From: Clostridia bacterium
GTDB taxonomy: Bacteria; Bacillota; Clostridia; Christensenellales; UBA1242
Direction: 5' to 3'
DNA length: 8,948 nt
Assembly (NCBI GenBank): GCA_016290255.1
Contig: JAEETG010000145.1
Location: forward strand, 1-8,948
Shown here: in pieces, positions 1 through 6,631 of the stretch
Layout of the letters: every line of letters starts with the position of its first letter
How positions within the stretch are numbered: position 1 is the stretch's first letter
Position numbers and translations under genes: made by a program
The notes under the pieces: model-generated
The model's input: only the letters and a program-made list of their open reading frames with translations
What the model was told of the DNA's origin: nothing
Databases searched by the model: none

Positions 1-1891
1 ACTTAAAAAGCAATACATAAGAGACCTTAGAGAATATGACCAATATGAGTTTGCAGACAACTACAACAAACTAAATGAAATTTTGGATTTCACAGATGAG
101 CAAGTTGCAGAAGTTAACCGACTTCGCGACATTCGTGAAAAACCATATTTTGGAAGAGTGGATTTTGTTCCTGATGGCGATGATGAGGCTTTAAAACTTT
201 ATATCGGGCTTATGAGCATCAGCACAAGCAAAGAACTCTATGTGATTGACTGGCGTGCTCCAGTTAGTGAACTTTTCTATGAGTCTGGAAAAGGAAGAGC
301 AAGTTATGATGCTCCAGACGGGAAAATAAATGGCGAAATAACCTTAAAAAGACAATACGAAATTGAAAAAAGTGAACTCAAAGATTTCTATGATGTTGAC
401 ATCAATTTGTTTGACGAATATCTCCGTGAGGTTTTGGCGAAAACAAAAGGCGAAAGGCTTGAAAACATTGCTTCCACAATTCAAAAAGAACAAAATGAAA
501 TCATAAGGAACCTAAAAGATGACATTTTGGTTGTTCAAGGTTATGCTGGGTGCGGAAAAACAACAATTGCTCTTCACCACATTGCATATGCTCTTTATAG
601 ATTGAAAGATTTGAAATCGGCAAATGTTTTGTTCTTTAGCCCAAATGAAGCGTTTTTGACTTACATTGGTCAGGTTCTTCCAGACCTTGGAGAGGAAAAC
701 ACCAGAAGTGCAACTTTTCCAAAGTTCATAAGAAGAATGCTAAAAACTTCCAAACCAGTTGAATCAACAGATGAGTTTGTTATGCGTTACAGCTTTTTGA
801 ACTTCAAGTATCAAAAGGCGATTGACCAAAAACTGAGTTATTCAATGCGTGAAAAGATGAAAGATTGGCTTGAAAAGTTTGGATGCAGTTTGCGTTTTGT
901 TAGCGACATCACAATTGATGACAAAACATATGAAAAAGATAAACTCAACGAAATGCTCACAGAAGACTTAAAACACGCAAAATATAGAGAAAAGATATAT
1001 GCAATTGCCACATACATATATAAAGATGTAAAAACCGAAGATGTTGGCAAAAAAGAATATATTCTAAATGAAATTAGTGAAAATGTGAACCAGCCAATAA
1101 CACTTTTTAAACTTTATGACAAAATGATGGCAGACTTTGGCTATTCTGCTCTTGATGTTGATGAACCACTATATTTTGAAGATGCAGTTCTTCTTTGCAC
1201 ACTAAAAGAACTATCTCAAAACATTGTGACACGAGTTGACCTAAAGCACATCGTGATTGACGAGGCTCAAGACTACCCACTTTTGTTTTTTGATTTCCTA
1301 ACAAGAATATATAATCACTCAAACTTTTGCATCGTTGGAGACATAAACCAAAAAACAGTTCCTGGAGAACTTAACAGTTTGGAAGATATTGGAAAACTTG
1401 AGCACTTGCAAAACAGGTTTAATTTTGTAACTCTCGACAAAACATATAGGTCTTCTGAAGAAATTGTTGACTATTCTTCCCGCCTTATTGACAACCCAAG
1501 GCATAATGCGTTTAGGCTTAAATATGGCGAGCCAGTTGAAGAAATTGTTATGAATGAAAAATACATAGGCCAAATTGAAAACATATTAAGCAAAGTGGAC
1601 TACAAACACAAGCCAGTTGGAATCATCACAGGTGACACAAGTGTGGCAAAAGAAATTTTTGATGAACTTTCAAAAACAAAATCAGTTAATGAAATAAGTT
1701 TTGTTAAAAATGCTTATTCGGTTGCTGGAGCAAACATTGAAGTTTGCCCAATTGCTCTTTCAAAAGGCCTCGAGTTTGACACCGTTATTTTGGTTGAAAA
1801 AGGAAAACTTTTTGAACACAAAAATAAAAATAAATTTTTGTATGTTGGGGCCACTAGAGCAATTAACAAATTGTTGGTATTAAAAAAATAG
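1..1891 (+). CDS. HelD-like superfamily 1 helicase (5' end outside window)
   Basis: This is a superfamily 1A (UvrD/Rep-like) helicase of the HelD group, proteins known to bind RNA polymerase and release stalled enzyme using ATP. The frame is open from base 2, so the first in-frame TTG at 83 is not the real start; 629 residues are visible and the N-terminal coiled-coil region is cut by the window edge. HelD hallmarks are YFGRVDF (bases 143-163) and IDWRAPVSELFY (245-280). Helicase motifs follow in order: Walker A GYAGCGKTT (539-565), Walker B IDEAQD (1256-1273), motif III VGDINQ, motif IV TYRSSEE, motif V LSKGLEFDTVIL and motif VI YVGATRA near the end. All key ATPase residues appear intact. 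B. subtilis HelD is about 770 residues, so perhaps 100-150 residues are missing on the left. The gene is co-directional with argS, 71 bases upstream of it, with no hairpin terminator between. A generic UvrD-like repair helicase is the alternative, but the DWRAPV motif argues for HelD. Confidence 0.9.
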   Translation, partial: LKKQYIRDLREYDQYEFADNYNKLNEILDFTDEQVAEVNRLRDIREKPYFGRVDFVPDGDDEALKLYIGLMSISTSKELYVIDWRAPVSELFYESGKGRASYDAPDGKINGEITLKRQYEIEKSELKDFYDVDINLFDEYLREVLAKTKGERLENIASTIQKEQNEIIRNLKDDILVVQGYAGCGKTTIALHHIAYALYRLKDLKSANVLFFSPNEAFLTYIGQVLPDLGEENTRSATFPKFIRRMLKTSKPVESTDEFVMRYSFLNFKYQKAIDQKLSYSMREKMKDWLEKFGCSLRFVSDITIDDKTYEKDKLNEMLTEDLKHAKYREKIYAIATYIYKDVKTEDVGKKEYILNEISENVNQPITLFKLYDKMMADFGYSALDVDEPLYFEDAVLLCTLKELSQNIVTRVDLKHIVIDEAQDYPLLFFDFLTRIYNHSNFCIVGDINQKTVPGELNSLEDIGKLEHLQNRFNFVTLDKTYRSSEEIVDYSSRLIDNPRHNAFRLKYGEPVEEIVMNEKYIGQIENILSKVDYKHKPVGIITGDTSVAKEIFDELSKTKSVNEISFVKNAYSVAGANIEVCPIALSKGLEFDTVILVEKGKLFEHKNKNKFLYVGATRAINKLLVLKK

Positions 1892-1962
1892 TTTTGCAAA
1901 ATTTGCGGTTAAAAAAATGCAGAAAAACATGAAAATATAGTAAAAAATAAGGAATTTTCGTT

Positions 1963-3651
1963 ATGAACATAAAAGAAATTGTTTCAAGAGAAATAAAAAT
2001 TGAAGGAATGGAAAAAAGTGATGTTGAAAAACTTCTGCTTGTTCCACCTCAAAAAGAAATGGGTGATTTGTCATTGCCTTGTTTTTCACTTGCAAAAATT
2101 TTTCACAAAAGCCCAAATGATATTGCTCTTTCTTTGAAAGAAAACCTAAACAGCAGCATCATTTCAAAAGCGGAAGTTTTGAATGGATATCTAAACTTGT
2201 TTTTAAACGAAAAATATTTCAGCAAACAAATTGTTGAAGACACGCAAAACAATATTGAAAACTATGGCAGCGAAAACATTGGAAACAACAAACTTTGCTT
2301 AATTGAATATAGTTCAATAAACGTTGCAAAAAACCCACACGTTGGCCACCTTTGTGGAACTGTTTATGGCGAAAGTTTTTGCAGACTTCACGAATATTTT
2401 GGTTACAACGTAAAAAGGCTTAACTATTTGGGCGATTATGGAACTCAGTTTGGAAAAGTTATCACCGCCTACAAAAAATATGGAAGCCGTGAAAAAGTTT
2501 TACAGCGTGGAGTTGACGAACTTCAGGATTTATACATAAGAATCAATGCTGAATGTGAAAATGATGAAGAGCTTTTGAATGAATGTCGTGAGTGTTTCTT
2601 AAAACTTGAAAAGGGCGACAAAGAAATTAAAGAACTTTATGATTGGTTCAAAGAAATTTCAATTGAAGAAGCAAAAAGAATTTATGCCGAACTTGACATC
2701 AATTTTGATGACTGGAGAGGGGAAAGTTATTATGCTCAGTTCAACAAAGAAACTCTTCAAACACTAAAAGATAAGGGGCTTGCAATAAGAGATAAGGGGG
2801 CACTTCTTGTTGATTTGAGTGAATATAACTTGGGAAAACTTATTGTTGAGCAAACAAGTGGGGCAAGCATTTATGCCACCCGTGATTTATCTAGCCTTGT
2901 TCACAGATATCAAGAATATAAATATGACAAACTTGTGTATGTGACAGGGGTTGAACAAGAACAATATTTCAACCAAGTGTTCCAAGTGGGAAGGCTTATG
3001 AATCTTCCTTATATGGACAATGTTTTCCACTTTTCCACAGGAAGAATATCTCTTCCAACAGGGAAGATTTCTTCAAGAAAGGGGGCAGTTGCTCTCATTC
3101 GTGATTTGTTTAAGGCTGCACAAGACAAAGCTCATGCCGTTCTCACAGAAAAAGGAACAAACTCAAGTGATATTTCTGTTTTGGAAAAACAAATTGGAAT
3201 TGGAGCACTTGTGTTCACAATTCTAAAAAGCACTTCAACAAAAGATAGCGTGTTTGACCTCGACAAAGCAATAAGCTTTGATGGGGAAACAGGGCCTTAT
3301 CTTCAATACACATATGCAAGAACTTGTTCTATTCTTAAAAAAGCCGAGGAACTTGGCTTAAAGCCAGTTATTGACTATGAAACTCTTCCAGAAAGCACTT
3401 TTTCACTTGTGAAACTTTTCCCAAACTTTAAGGACGCAATAAAAAATGCTCTCTCTGAATATGACCCAAGCCATATTGCAAGATATGCGATGAATCTTTG
3501 CTCAGAATTCAACAAACTATACAGCGAAATAAAGATTTTGAGTGACGACAAAGTTCAATCACAAAATCTTTTAACTCTAACAACTTTAACCAATGCTCTT
3601 CTCAAGAAATGCCTATATTTCCTTGTTATGAAAGCACCAGAAAGAATGTGA
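1963..3651 (+). CDS. argS: Arginyl-tRNA synthetase
   Basis: This class I synthetase charges tRNA-Arg with arginine in the cytoplasm. The 562 residues are a normal length for the family. Residues 1-85 form the N-terminal Add-1-type domain that contacts the tRNA D-loop. The HIGH signature is HVGH (126-129) inside EYSSINVAKNPHVGHL, the NVAK-type context also seen in E. coli ArgRS. The KMSKS loop is the variant KISSRKG (368-374), close to the KMSTRKG found in many ArgRS. GPYLQYTYAR (about 444-453) starts the anticodon-binding DALR domain, and the protein ends in the family-typical APERM. The ATG is preceded by AAGGA (1949-1953) at a spacing of 9. The residue after HVGHL is C where many homologues have R. 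There is no clear promoter in the 71 bases upstream, so transcription may come partly from the helicase gene. The gene is closed by a strong hairpin terminator. Confidence 0.96.
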   Translation: MNIKEIVSREIKIEGMEKSDVEKLLLVPPQKEMGDLSLPCFSLAKIFHKSPNDIALSLKENLNSSIISKAEVLNGYLNLFLNEKYFSKQIVEDTQNNIENYGSENIGNNKLCLIEYSSINVAKNPHVGHLCGTVYGESFCRLHEYFGYNVKRLNYLGDYGTQFGKVITAYKKYGSREKVLQRGVDELQDLYIRINAECENDEELLNECRECFLKLEKGDKEIKELYDWFKEISIEEAKRIYAELDINFDDWRGESYYAQFNKETLQTLKDKGLAIRDKGALLVDLSEYNLGKLIVEQTSGASIYATRDLSSLVHRYQEYKYDKLVYVTGVEQEQYFNQVFQVGRLMNLPYMDNVFHFSTGRISLPTGKISSRKGAVALIRDLFKAAQDKAHAVLTEKGTNSSDISVLEKQIGIGALVFTILKSTSTKDSVFDLDKAISFDGETGPYLQYTYARTCSILKKAEELGLKPVIDYETLPESTFSLVKLFPNFKDAIKNALSEYDPSHIARYAMNLCSEFNKLYSEIKILSDDKVQSQNLLTLTTLTNALLKKCLYFLVMKAPERM

Positions 3652-3670
3652 TTTTGCCCAAAACAAACTA

Positions 3671-3698
3671 AAAAAAGGAACAGAATTGTTCCTTTTTT
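3671..3698. terminator. Bidirectional intrinsic terminator
   Basis: A perfect inverted repeat has a 12-bp stem, AAAAAAGGAACA paired with TGTTCCTTTTTT, and a 4-base GAAT loop. The A-tract on one side and the T-tract on the other make it work as a hairpin plus U-tract in both directions. It lies 19 bases after the argS stop and 3 bases after the stop of the convergent 209-residue gene, so one hairpin probably ends both transcripts. Confidence 0.93.
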
Positions 3699-3701
3699 AT
3701 A

Positions 3702-4331
3702 TTATCTTGCAAATGTTGTCTTTTTTGTTTTGTCTTCTTTTGTTACAGGCTTATTTTCTCTTGCTTTTCTTGCATTTCTTGCGTTTTCAGCAACTTTTTT
3801 GATGATGTTTTCTGATTCTCTTTTTGCACCAACAATGTTTGCAATAACTCTCTTCTTTGGAAGAACTTTTGATGCTTGTTTTGGATGTTTCATAACAGCG
3901 TCAAATTTATATCTTTCGTTAATCAAAAGAGGCATTAAGTCAGATGGCCTCAATCCTTGTGCTTCCAAAATGTTAACAAATTCATTAACAGCATAAAGCC
4001 CACATTTGTTGTTCTTTTCTTCAATGTTTGGTTGCTTGTTTGTTGTTTTTTCTTTGTTTGTTGCAAGCATATAGTCAAGTTTTAGTGCAAGTCTGTCTGT
4101 TTTGATTTGACAATTCATTGCTGTTGCCACCTCATCAGTGAGGTCACTTAACAATTCTTCAAAACGAGGATTTCTTCCAACAGTTTTTGGGTTAACTAGC
4201 AATATGTATTTTTCGTTAAAAGGAACTAATGCTGGTTCCTCACCACATTCTTCTGAAACTGCAATGTAATATTTCATGAAGTCTGACACATATCTTTCAT
4301 CCATATATTTTGTTTCTTGTTTCTTTGCCAT
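3702..4331 (-). CDS. Conserved-looking hypothetical protein, 209 residues, basic C-terminal tail
   Basis: I do not recognise this protein. I place the start at the ATG at 4331 (MAKKQETKYMDERY), which has AAAGGAG at 4348-4342 with a spacing of 10. A longer reading from a GTG at 4373 would put the -10 box inside the coding sequence, so I reject it. The protein appears to have two parts. Residues 10-90 contain a mixed segment (YVSDFMKYYIAVSEECGEEP, then KYILLVNPKT). A polar K/N/E-rich linker (about 92-108) leads to a helical segment (CGLYAVNEFVNILEAQGLRP, then SDLMPLLINERY). Residues 159-209 are strongly basic with AENARNARKARENK, suggesting nucleic-acid binding, but that is inference. No signal peptide or membrane segment is seen. 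It is a single-gene unit with its own promoter, ending at the terminator shared with argS. Good ribosome binding site, promoter and terminator make it very likely a real gene. Confidence 0.85.
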   Translation of the reverse strand: MAKKQETKYMDERYVSDFMKYYIAVSEECGEEPALVPFNEKYILLVNPKTVGRNPRFEELLSDLTDEVATAMNCQIKTDRLALKLDYMLATNKEKTTNKQPNIEEKNNKCGLYAVNEFVNILEAQGLRPSDLMPLLINERYKFDAVMKHPKQASKVLPKKRVIANIVGAKRESENIIKKVAENARNARKARENKPVTKEDKTKKTTFAR

Positions 4332-4341
4332 ACTTTCAATT

Positions 4342-4348
4342 CTCCTTT
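4342..4348 (-). promoter_or_regulatory. Ribosome binding site that fixes the start of the 209-residue gene
   Basis: On the minus strand this reads AAAGGAG and lies 10 bases before the ATG at 4331. It is downstream of the -10 box, which supports the shorter reading of this gene. Confidence 0.8.
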
Positions 4349-4361
4349 CTATTACGGGTAT

Positions 4362-4390
4362 ATTATAACACACAATTGGTGCGTTGTAAA
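4362..4390 (-). promoter_or_regulatory. Sigma-A-type promoter of the 209-residue gene
   Basis: Minus strand: a -35 box TTTACA (4390-4385) and a perfect -10 box TATAAT (4367-4362) are separated by exactly 17 bases. The predicted transcript start is near 4355, giving a leader of roughly 24 bases that holds the ribosome binding site. Confidence 0.85.
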
Positions 4391-4423
4391 TACCTTTTTT
4401 AAAAAACTTTTAAATGTTTTTGC

Positions 4424-4437
4424 TTTTGTGCACAAAA
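4424..4437. repeat. Perfect 14-bp palindrome, possible operator
   Basis: TTTTGTGCACAAAA is identical on both strands. It lies 34 bases upstream of the -35 box of the 209-residue gene and about 60 bases beyond the dnaB stop. Its size and symmetry fit a dimeric regulator site, but A/T-rich DNA yields such palindromes by chance and no regulator gene is nearby. It also overlaps the T-tract of the candidate dnaB terminator. Confidence 0.4.
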
Positions 4438-4482
4438 AATGGGGTATAATGCAAAAAATTTGGCACATAATCACCATTTTTT
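4434..4482 (-). terminator. Weak candidate terminator after dnaB
   Basis: AAAAAATGG (4434-4442) and CCATTTTTT (4474-4482) form a 9-bp inverted repeat around a 31-base loop with some internal pairing (GTGC with GCAT). On the minus strand it starts 15 bases after the dnaB stop and ends in a run of six T. The long loop and low GC make it much weaker than the argS terminator. Confidence 0.4.
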
Positions 4483-4497
4483 ATGTTCAAACTCAAC

Positions 4498-6021
4498 TTA
4501 TATTTCATCTCCATCAAAGATATCTGGCATTTCTTGCTCATCAAATGGGGCACTGTCAAACTCTTGAGGAGGTGCCAAATTCTTGTAAGCCTCTTCAGCA
4601 AGTTCGCTGGTTGCTTTTTCAAGTGAACTTTGGTCTGGGGTTTCTTTTGGCATTGATTTTTCAAGGCTTTGAAGATTTGAATCTTTGTTGAGGTCGTGGA
4701 ATGTTGTGTTGTCACCTCTCCAAAATAGTGGGATTGTTCCTTGTTTACCATTTCTGTGTTTTGCAATGGATAGATCCACAACATAATCTCTTTCGTTTGA
4801 GTCCTCCTCTTCATTTTTTCTGTTAATAAACATAACAATGTCGGCGTCTTGTTCGATGGCCCCACTTTCACGAAGGTCGGAAAGCATAAGTTTTTTGTCT
4901 TTTCTGCTTTGGTTTTCAACAGATCTGTTAACCTGACTTAGAACCAAAACGGGAACATTAAGTTCTTTTGCAAGAAGTTTTAACTGCCTTGAAATGTCAC
5001 TAACTTCGTTTTGTCTTGATTCAACTCTTTTTCCACTGCTCATAAGTTGAAGATAGTCCACAACAATAAAGTCGAGGCCTTTTTCTCTTTGAAGTCTGCG
5101 GCACTTGTTGGTGATTGTTCCAGGAGTGTTGAGTGATGAGTCGTCAACAAAGAACCTTGATTCGCTCATTTCGTTCATTGTTTGGAAAAGTTTTCGCCAT
5201 TCTTTTTCATCTAGTTGTGCCCTTAGAGCTTTTTCCATGGAAACATTGGCTGCTGAGCAAAGTGCTCTTTGCATAAGTTGAGCGGCAGACATTTCAAGAG
5301 AGAAGAACGCACAAGATTTATGCTCTTTTAAAACAACATGAAGAGCAATGTTCATTGCAAGAGATGTTTTTCCAATACCTGGGCGGGCTGCCAAAATGAT
5401 TAGGTCACTGTTTTGGAGTCCGTGCAAAATTCTGTCGAGTCCAGCAAAACCGGTTGGAATTCCTTGAAGAGCATCTGGGTCTTTCACAATTTTGTTGAAT
5501 TTGTCCATAACTTCATTCAAACTGTCTTTAATGTGAACAAGTTTTCCTGAATTTGTGTTTTCAGCAACTCCATATATTGCACTTTCAGCAAATGCAAGGG
5601 CATCTTCAGCGTTTTCATTGTCGTAAACTCTGTCAATAATTTTTTGACTGGATAAAATGAGTTTTCTTAGTATTGAGTTTCTTTTAACAATGTCCATATA
5701 GTCTTTGAAGTTTGCGGCACTTGGAACAATGTTTGTTAAAGATGAAATATATCCAATTCCACCAATGCTTTCCAAAAGACCAACACGCTCAAGTTCGTCT
5801 TGTAGGCTGATGTAGTCTATGTTTTTTCCTTGAGAAAAGAGGGTTTTCATGCAAGAAAAGATGTTTTTGTGTGAAGTGGTGTAGAAATCGTCTTCTTTTA
5901 GGTCGTTTAAAATGCTAACTGGAGCATCTTTGTCAATCATAACACAACCCAAAACAGCCTGTTCAGCGTCTAAACTGTGTGGAAGTTTCCTTGCCTTAAG
6001 TTCTTCTTGATTGTTTGCCAT
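4498..6021 (-). CDS. dnaB: Replicative DNA helicase DnaB
   Basis: This is the hexameric 5'-to-3' helicase that unwinds DNA at the replication fork and recruits primase (named dnaC in B. subtilis). The 507 residues include the N-terminal DnaB domain (about 10-115, opening with LPHSLDAEQAVLG), a linker, and the RecA-like C-terminal domain (about 185-443). The latter carries Walker A ARPGIGKT (212-219), the catalytic glutamate in SLEMS (E243), Walker B FIVVDYLQL (318-326), LSQVNR (361-366), DLRESGAIEQDAD (382-394) and the arginine finger in KHRNG (R423). FWRGDNTTFHDL (433-444) is the usual family end. An acidic Ser/Pro/Glu-rich extension of about 63 residues follows, ending EMPDIFDGDEI. Most bacterial DnaB proteins are about 440-470 residues. 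The ATG is preceded by GGAG (6031-6028) at a spacing of 6. It is the second gene of a unit with the 127-residue membrane protein. No intein is present. Confidence 0.97.
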   Translation of the reverse strand: MANNQEELKARKLPHSLDAEQAVLGCVMIDKDAPVSILNDLKEDDFYTTSHKNIFSCMKTLFSQGKNIDYISLQDELERVGLLESIGGIGYISSLTNIVPSAANFKDYMDIVKRNSILRKLILSSQKIIDRVYDNENAEDALAFAESAIYGVAENTNSGKLVHIKDSLNEVMDKFNKIVKDPDALQGIPTGFAGLDRILHGLQNSDLIILAARPGIGKTSLAMNIALHVVLKEHKSCAFFSLEMSAAQLMQRALCSAANVSMEKALRAQLDEKEWRKLFQTMNEMSESRFFVDDSSLNTPGTITNKCRRLQREKGLDFIVVDYLQLMSSGKRVESRQNEVSDISRQLKLLAKELNVPVLVLSQVNRSVENQSRKDKKLMLSDLRESGAIEQDADIVMFINRKNEEEDSNERDYVVDLSIAKHRNGKQGTIPLFWRGDNTTFHDLNKDSNLQSLEKSMPKETPDQSSLEKATSELAEEAYKNLAPPQEFDSAPFDEQEMPDIFDGDEI

Positions 6022-6040
6022 AATTTTCTCCTTTTATGGT

Positions 6041-6424
6041 TTATTTCTTTTTCTTCTTGTGTTTTTTTGAAGGGGAATTTGTGTAATTTCTCTTCTGTTT
6101 TTGAATAATTTTTTGGGGTTTTTGCTCTTCTTGCTGTTTTTTTGCTTCTTTTTCTTGCCTTATTCTTTCTTGCTCAGCCTTTTCTTCCTGTTCTTTTTCG
6201 TGCAAAAATTCAGTTCTTTTCTTTGTTATGTGGTCGTGATATTTTTGGGTTATCACAAGCCACAAAACATAAACAAGCACAATAATAAAGCAGTCTATCA
6301 CAATAATCCAAACATTTGGAACATGCCTTGCAATCAAGATGTCAACCAAAAACAAGATTGGAAGAGATATTAAAACAGCTATAAAATAGCGTTTTAACGC
6401 AGAAAACTTTTCTTTCCTTGTCAT
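6041..6424 (-). CDS. Small two-helix membrane protein with charged coiled-coil tail
   Basis: I do not recognise a named family. The 127-residue protein has a basic N-terminus (MTRKEKFSALKR) and two hydrophobic segments at about 13-33 (YFIAVLISLPILFLVDIL) and 37-59 (NVWIIVIDCFIIVLVYVLWL). They are joined by a short loop, forming a membrane hairpin with both ends probably cytoplasmic. Residues 66-110 are rich in K, E and Q (HEKEQEEKAEQERIRQEK), a likely coiled coil, and the protein ends in a lysine run (KKHKKKKK). The start ATG has AGGGGG (6436-6431) at a spacing of 6 and a candidate promoter just upstream. The stop is 19 bases from the dnaB ATG with no terminator between, so the two are probably co-transcribed. 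A membrane anchor for a cytoplasmic partner is possible, but the dnaB neighbour alone does not prove a replication role. The low-complexity tail will give spurious database matches. Confidence 0.8.
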   Translation of the reverse strand: MTRKEKFSALKRYFIAVLISLPILFLVDILIARHVPNVWIIVIDCFIIVLVYVLWLVITQKYHDHITKKRTEFLHEKEQEEKAEQERIRQEKEAKKQQEEQKPQKIIQKQKRNYTNSPSKKHKKKKK

Positions 6425-6447
6425 TTTGTTCCCCCTAATTTTCCTTT

Positions 6448-6476
6448 ATTGTATCACATAACAAAAAATTTTTCTA
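6448..6476 (-). promoter_or_regulatory. Candidate promoter of the membrane protein-dnaB unit
   Basis: Minus strand: -10 box TACAAT (6453-6448) preceded by TGA, an extended -10 arrangement, and a poor -35 box TAGAAA (6476-6471) at 17 bases. The predicted start near 6441 leaves only about 17 bases before the ATG, just enough for the ribosome binding site. Confidence 0.55.
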
Positions 6477-6569
6477 CCCTTTTTTCAAAAAAATAATATA
6501 AAACAGTTTTTTGGGCACATAAAATCAAGCATTATTACTTGACTTCCCTTTTTATTTTCTTGTTTATTC

Positions 6570-6598
6570 TTGACTTTTAGGCGTTTTAAAGCTACAAT
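6570..6598 (+). promoter_or_regulatory. Sigma-A-type promoter of lysS-serS
   Basis: The -35 box TTGACT (6570-6575) and -10 box TACAAT (6593-6598) are 17 bases apart. The transcript should start near 6605, only about 27 bases before the lysS ATG, which leaves no room for a T-box leader of the kind that often controls synthetase genes in Bacillota. A second TTGACTT lies 31 bases upstream at 6539. Confidence 0.82.
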
Positions 6599-6631
6599 AT
6601 ACTATAAAATAAATTTAAGGAGATTTTTATT

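Noticed and set aside
1895..1905. GCAAA/TTTGC inverted repeat after the helicase stop as a terminator
   Set aside because: The arms are separated by a single base, so it cannot fold as a hairpin with a stem of useful length.
1936..1941. TATAGT as a -10 box before argS
   Set aside because: No acceptable -35 box lies 16-18 bases upstream and the predicted start would fall on the ribosome binding site, so I do not annotate a promoter here.
4332..4373. Longer start (GTG at 4373) for the 209-residue gene
   Set aside because: The added 14 codons would span the TATAAT box and lie upstream of the predicted transcript start and the ribosome binding site.
4317..4691. 124-residue open frame on the plus strand across the gap and antisense to dnaB
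   Set aside because: It covers the promoter and start of the 209-residue gene and runs antisense into dnaB; no supporting start signal.
4410..4919. 169-residue open frame on the minus strand overlapping the 3' end of dnaB
   Set aside because: It lies in another frame of a clear DnaB coding region, has low-complexity composition, no ribosome binding site I can see, and only its end leaves dnaB.
6101..6373. Phe/Leu-rich 90-residue open frame on the plus strand
   Set aside because: It is the antisense of the K/E-rich tail of the 127-residue membrane protein; the hydrophobic composition is the mirror of AAA/GAA codons.
6425..6631. Divergent region next to dnaB as a replication origin
   Set aside because: No TTATCCACA-type DnaA boxes are seen, no dnaA or dnaN is present, and both promoters account for the region.
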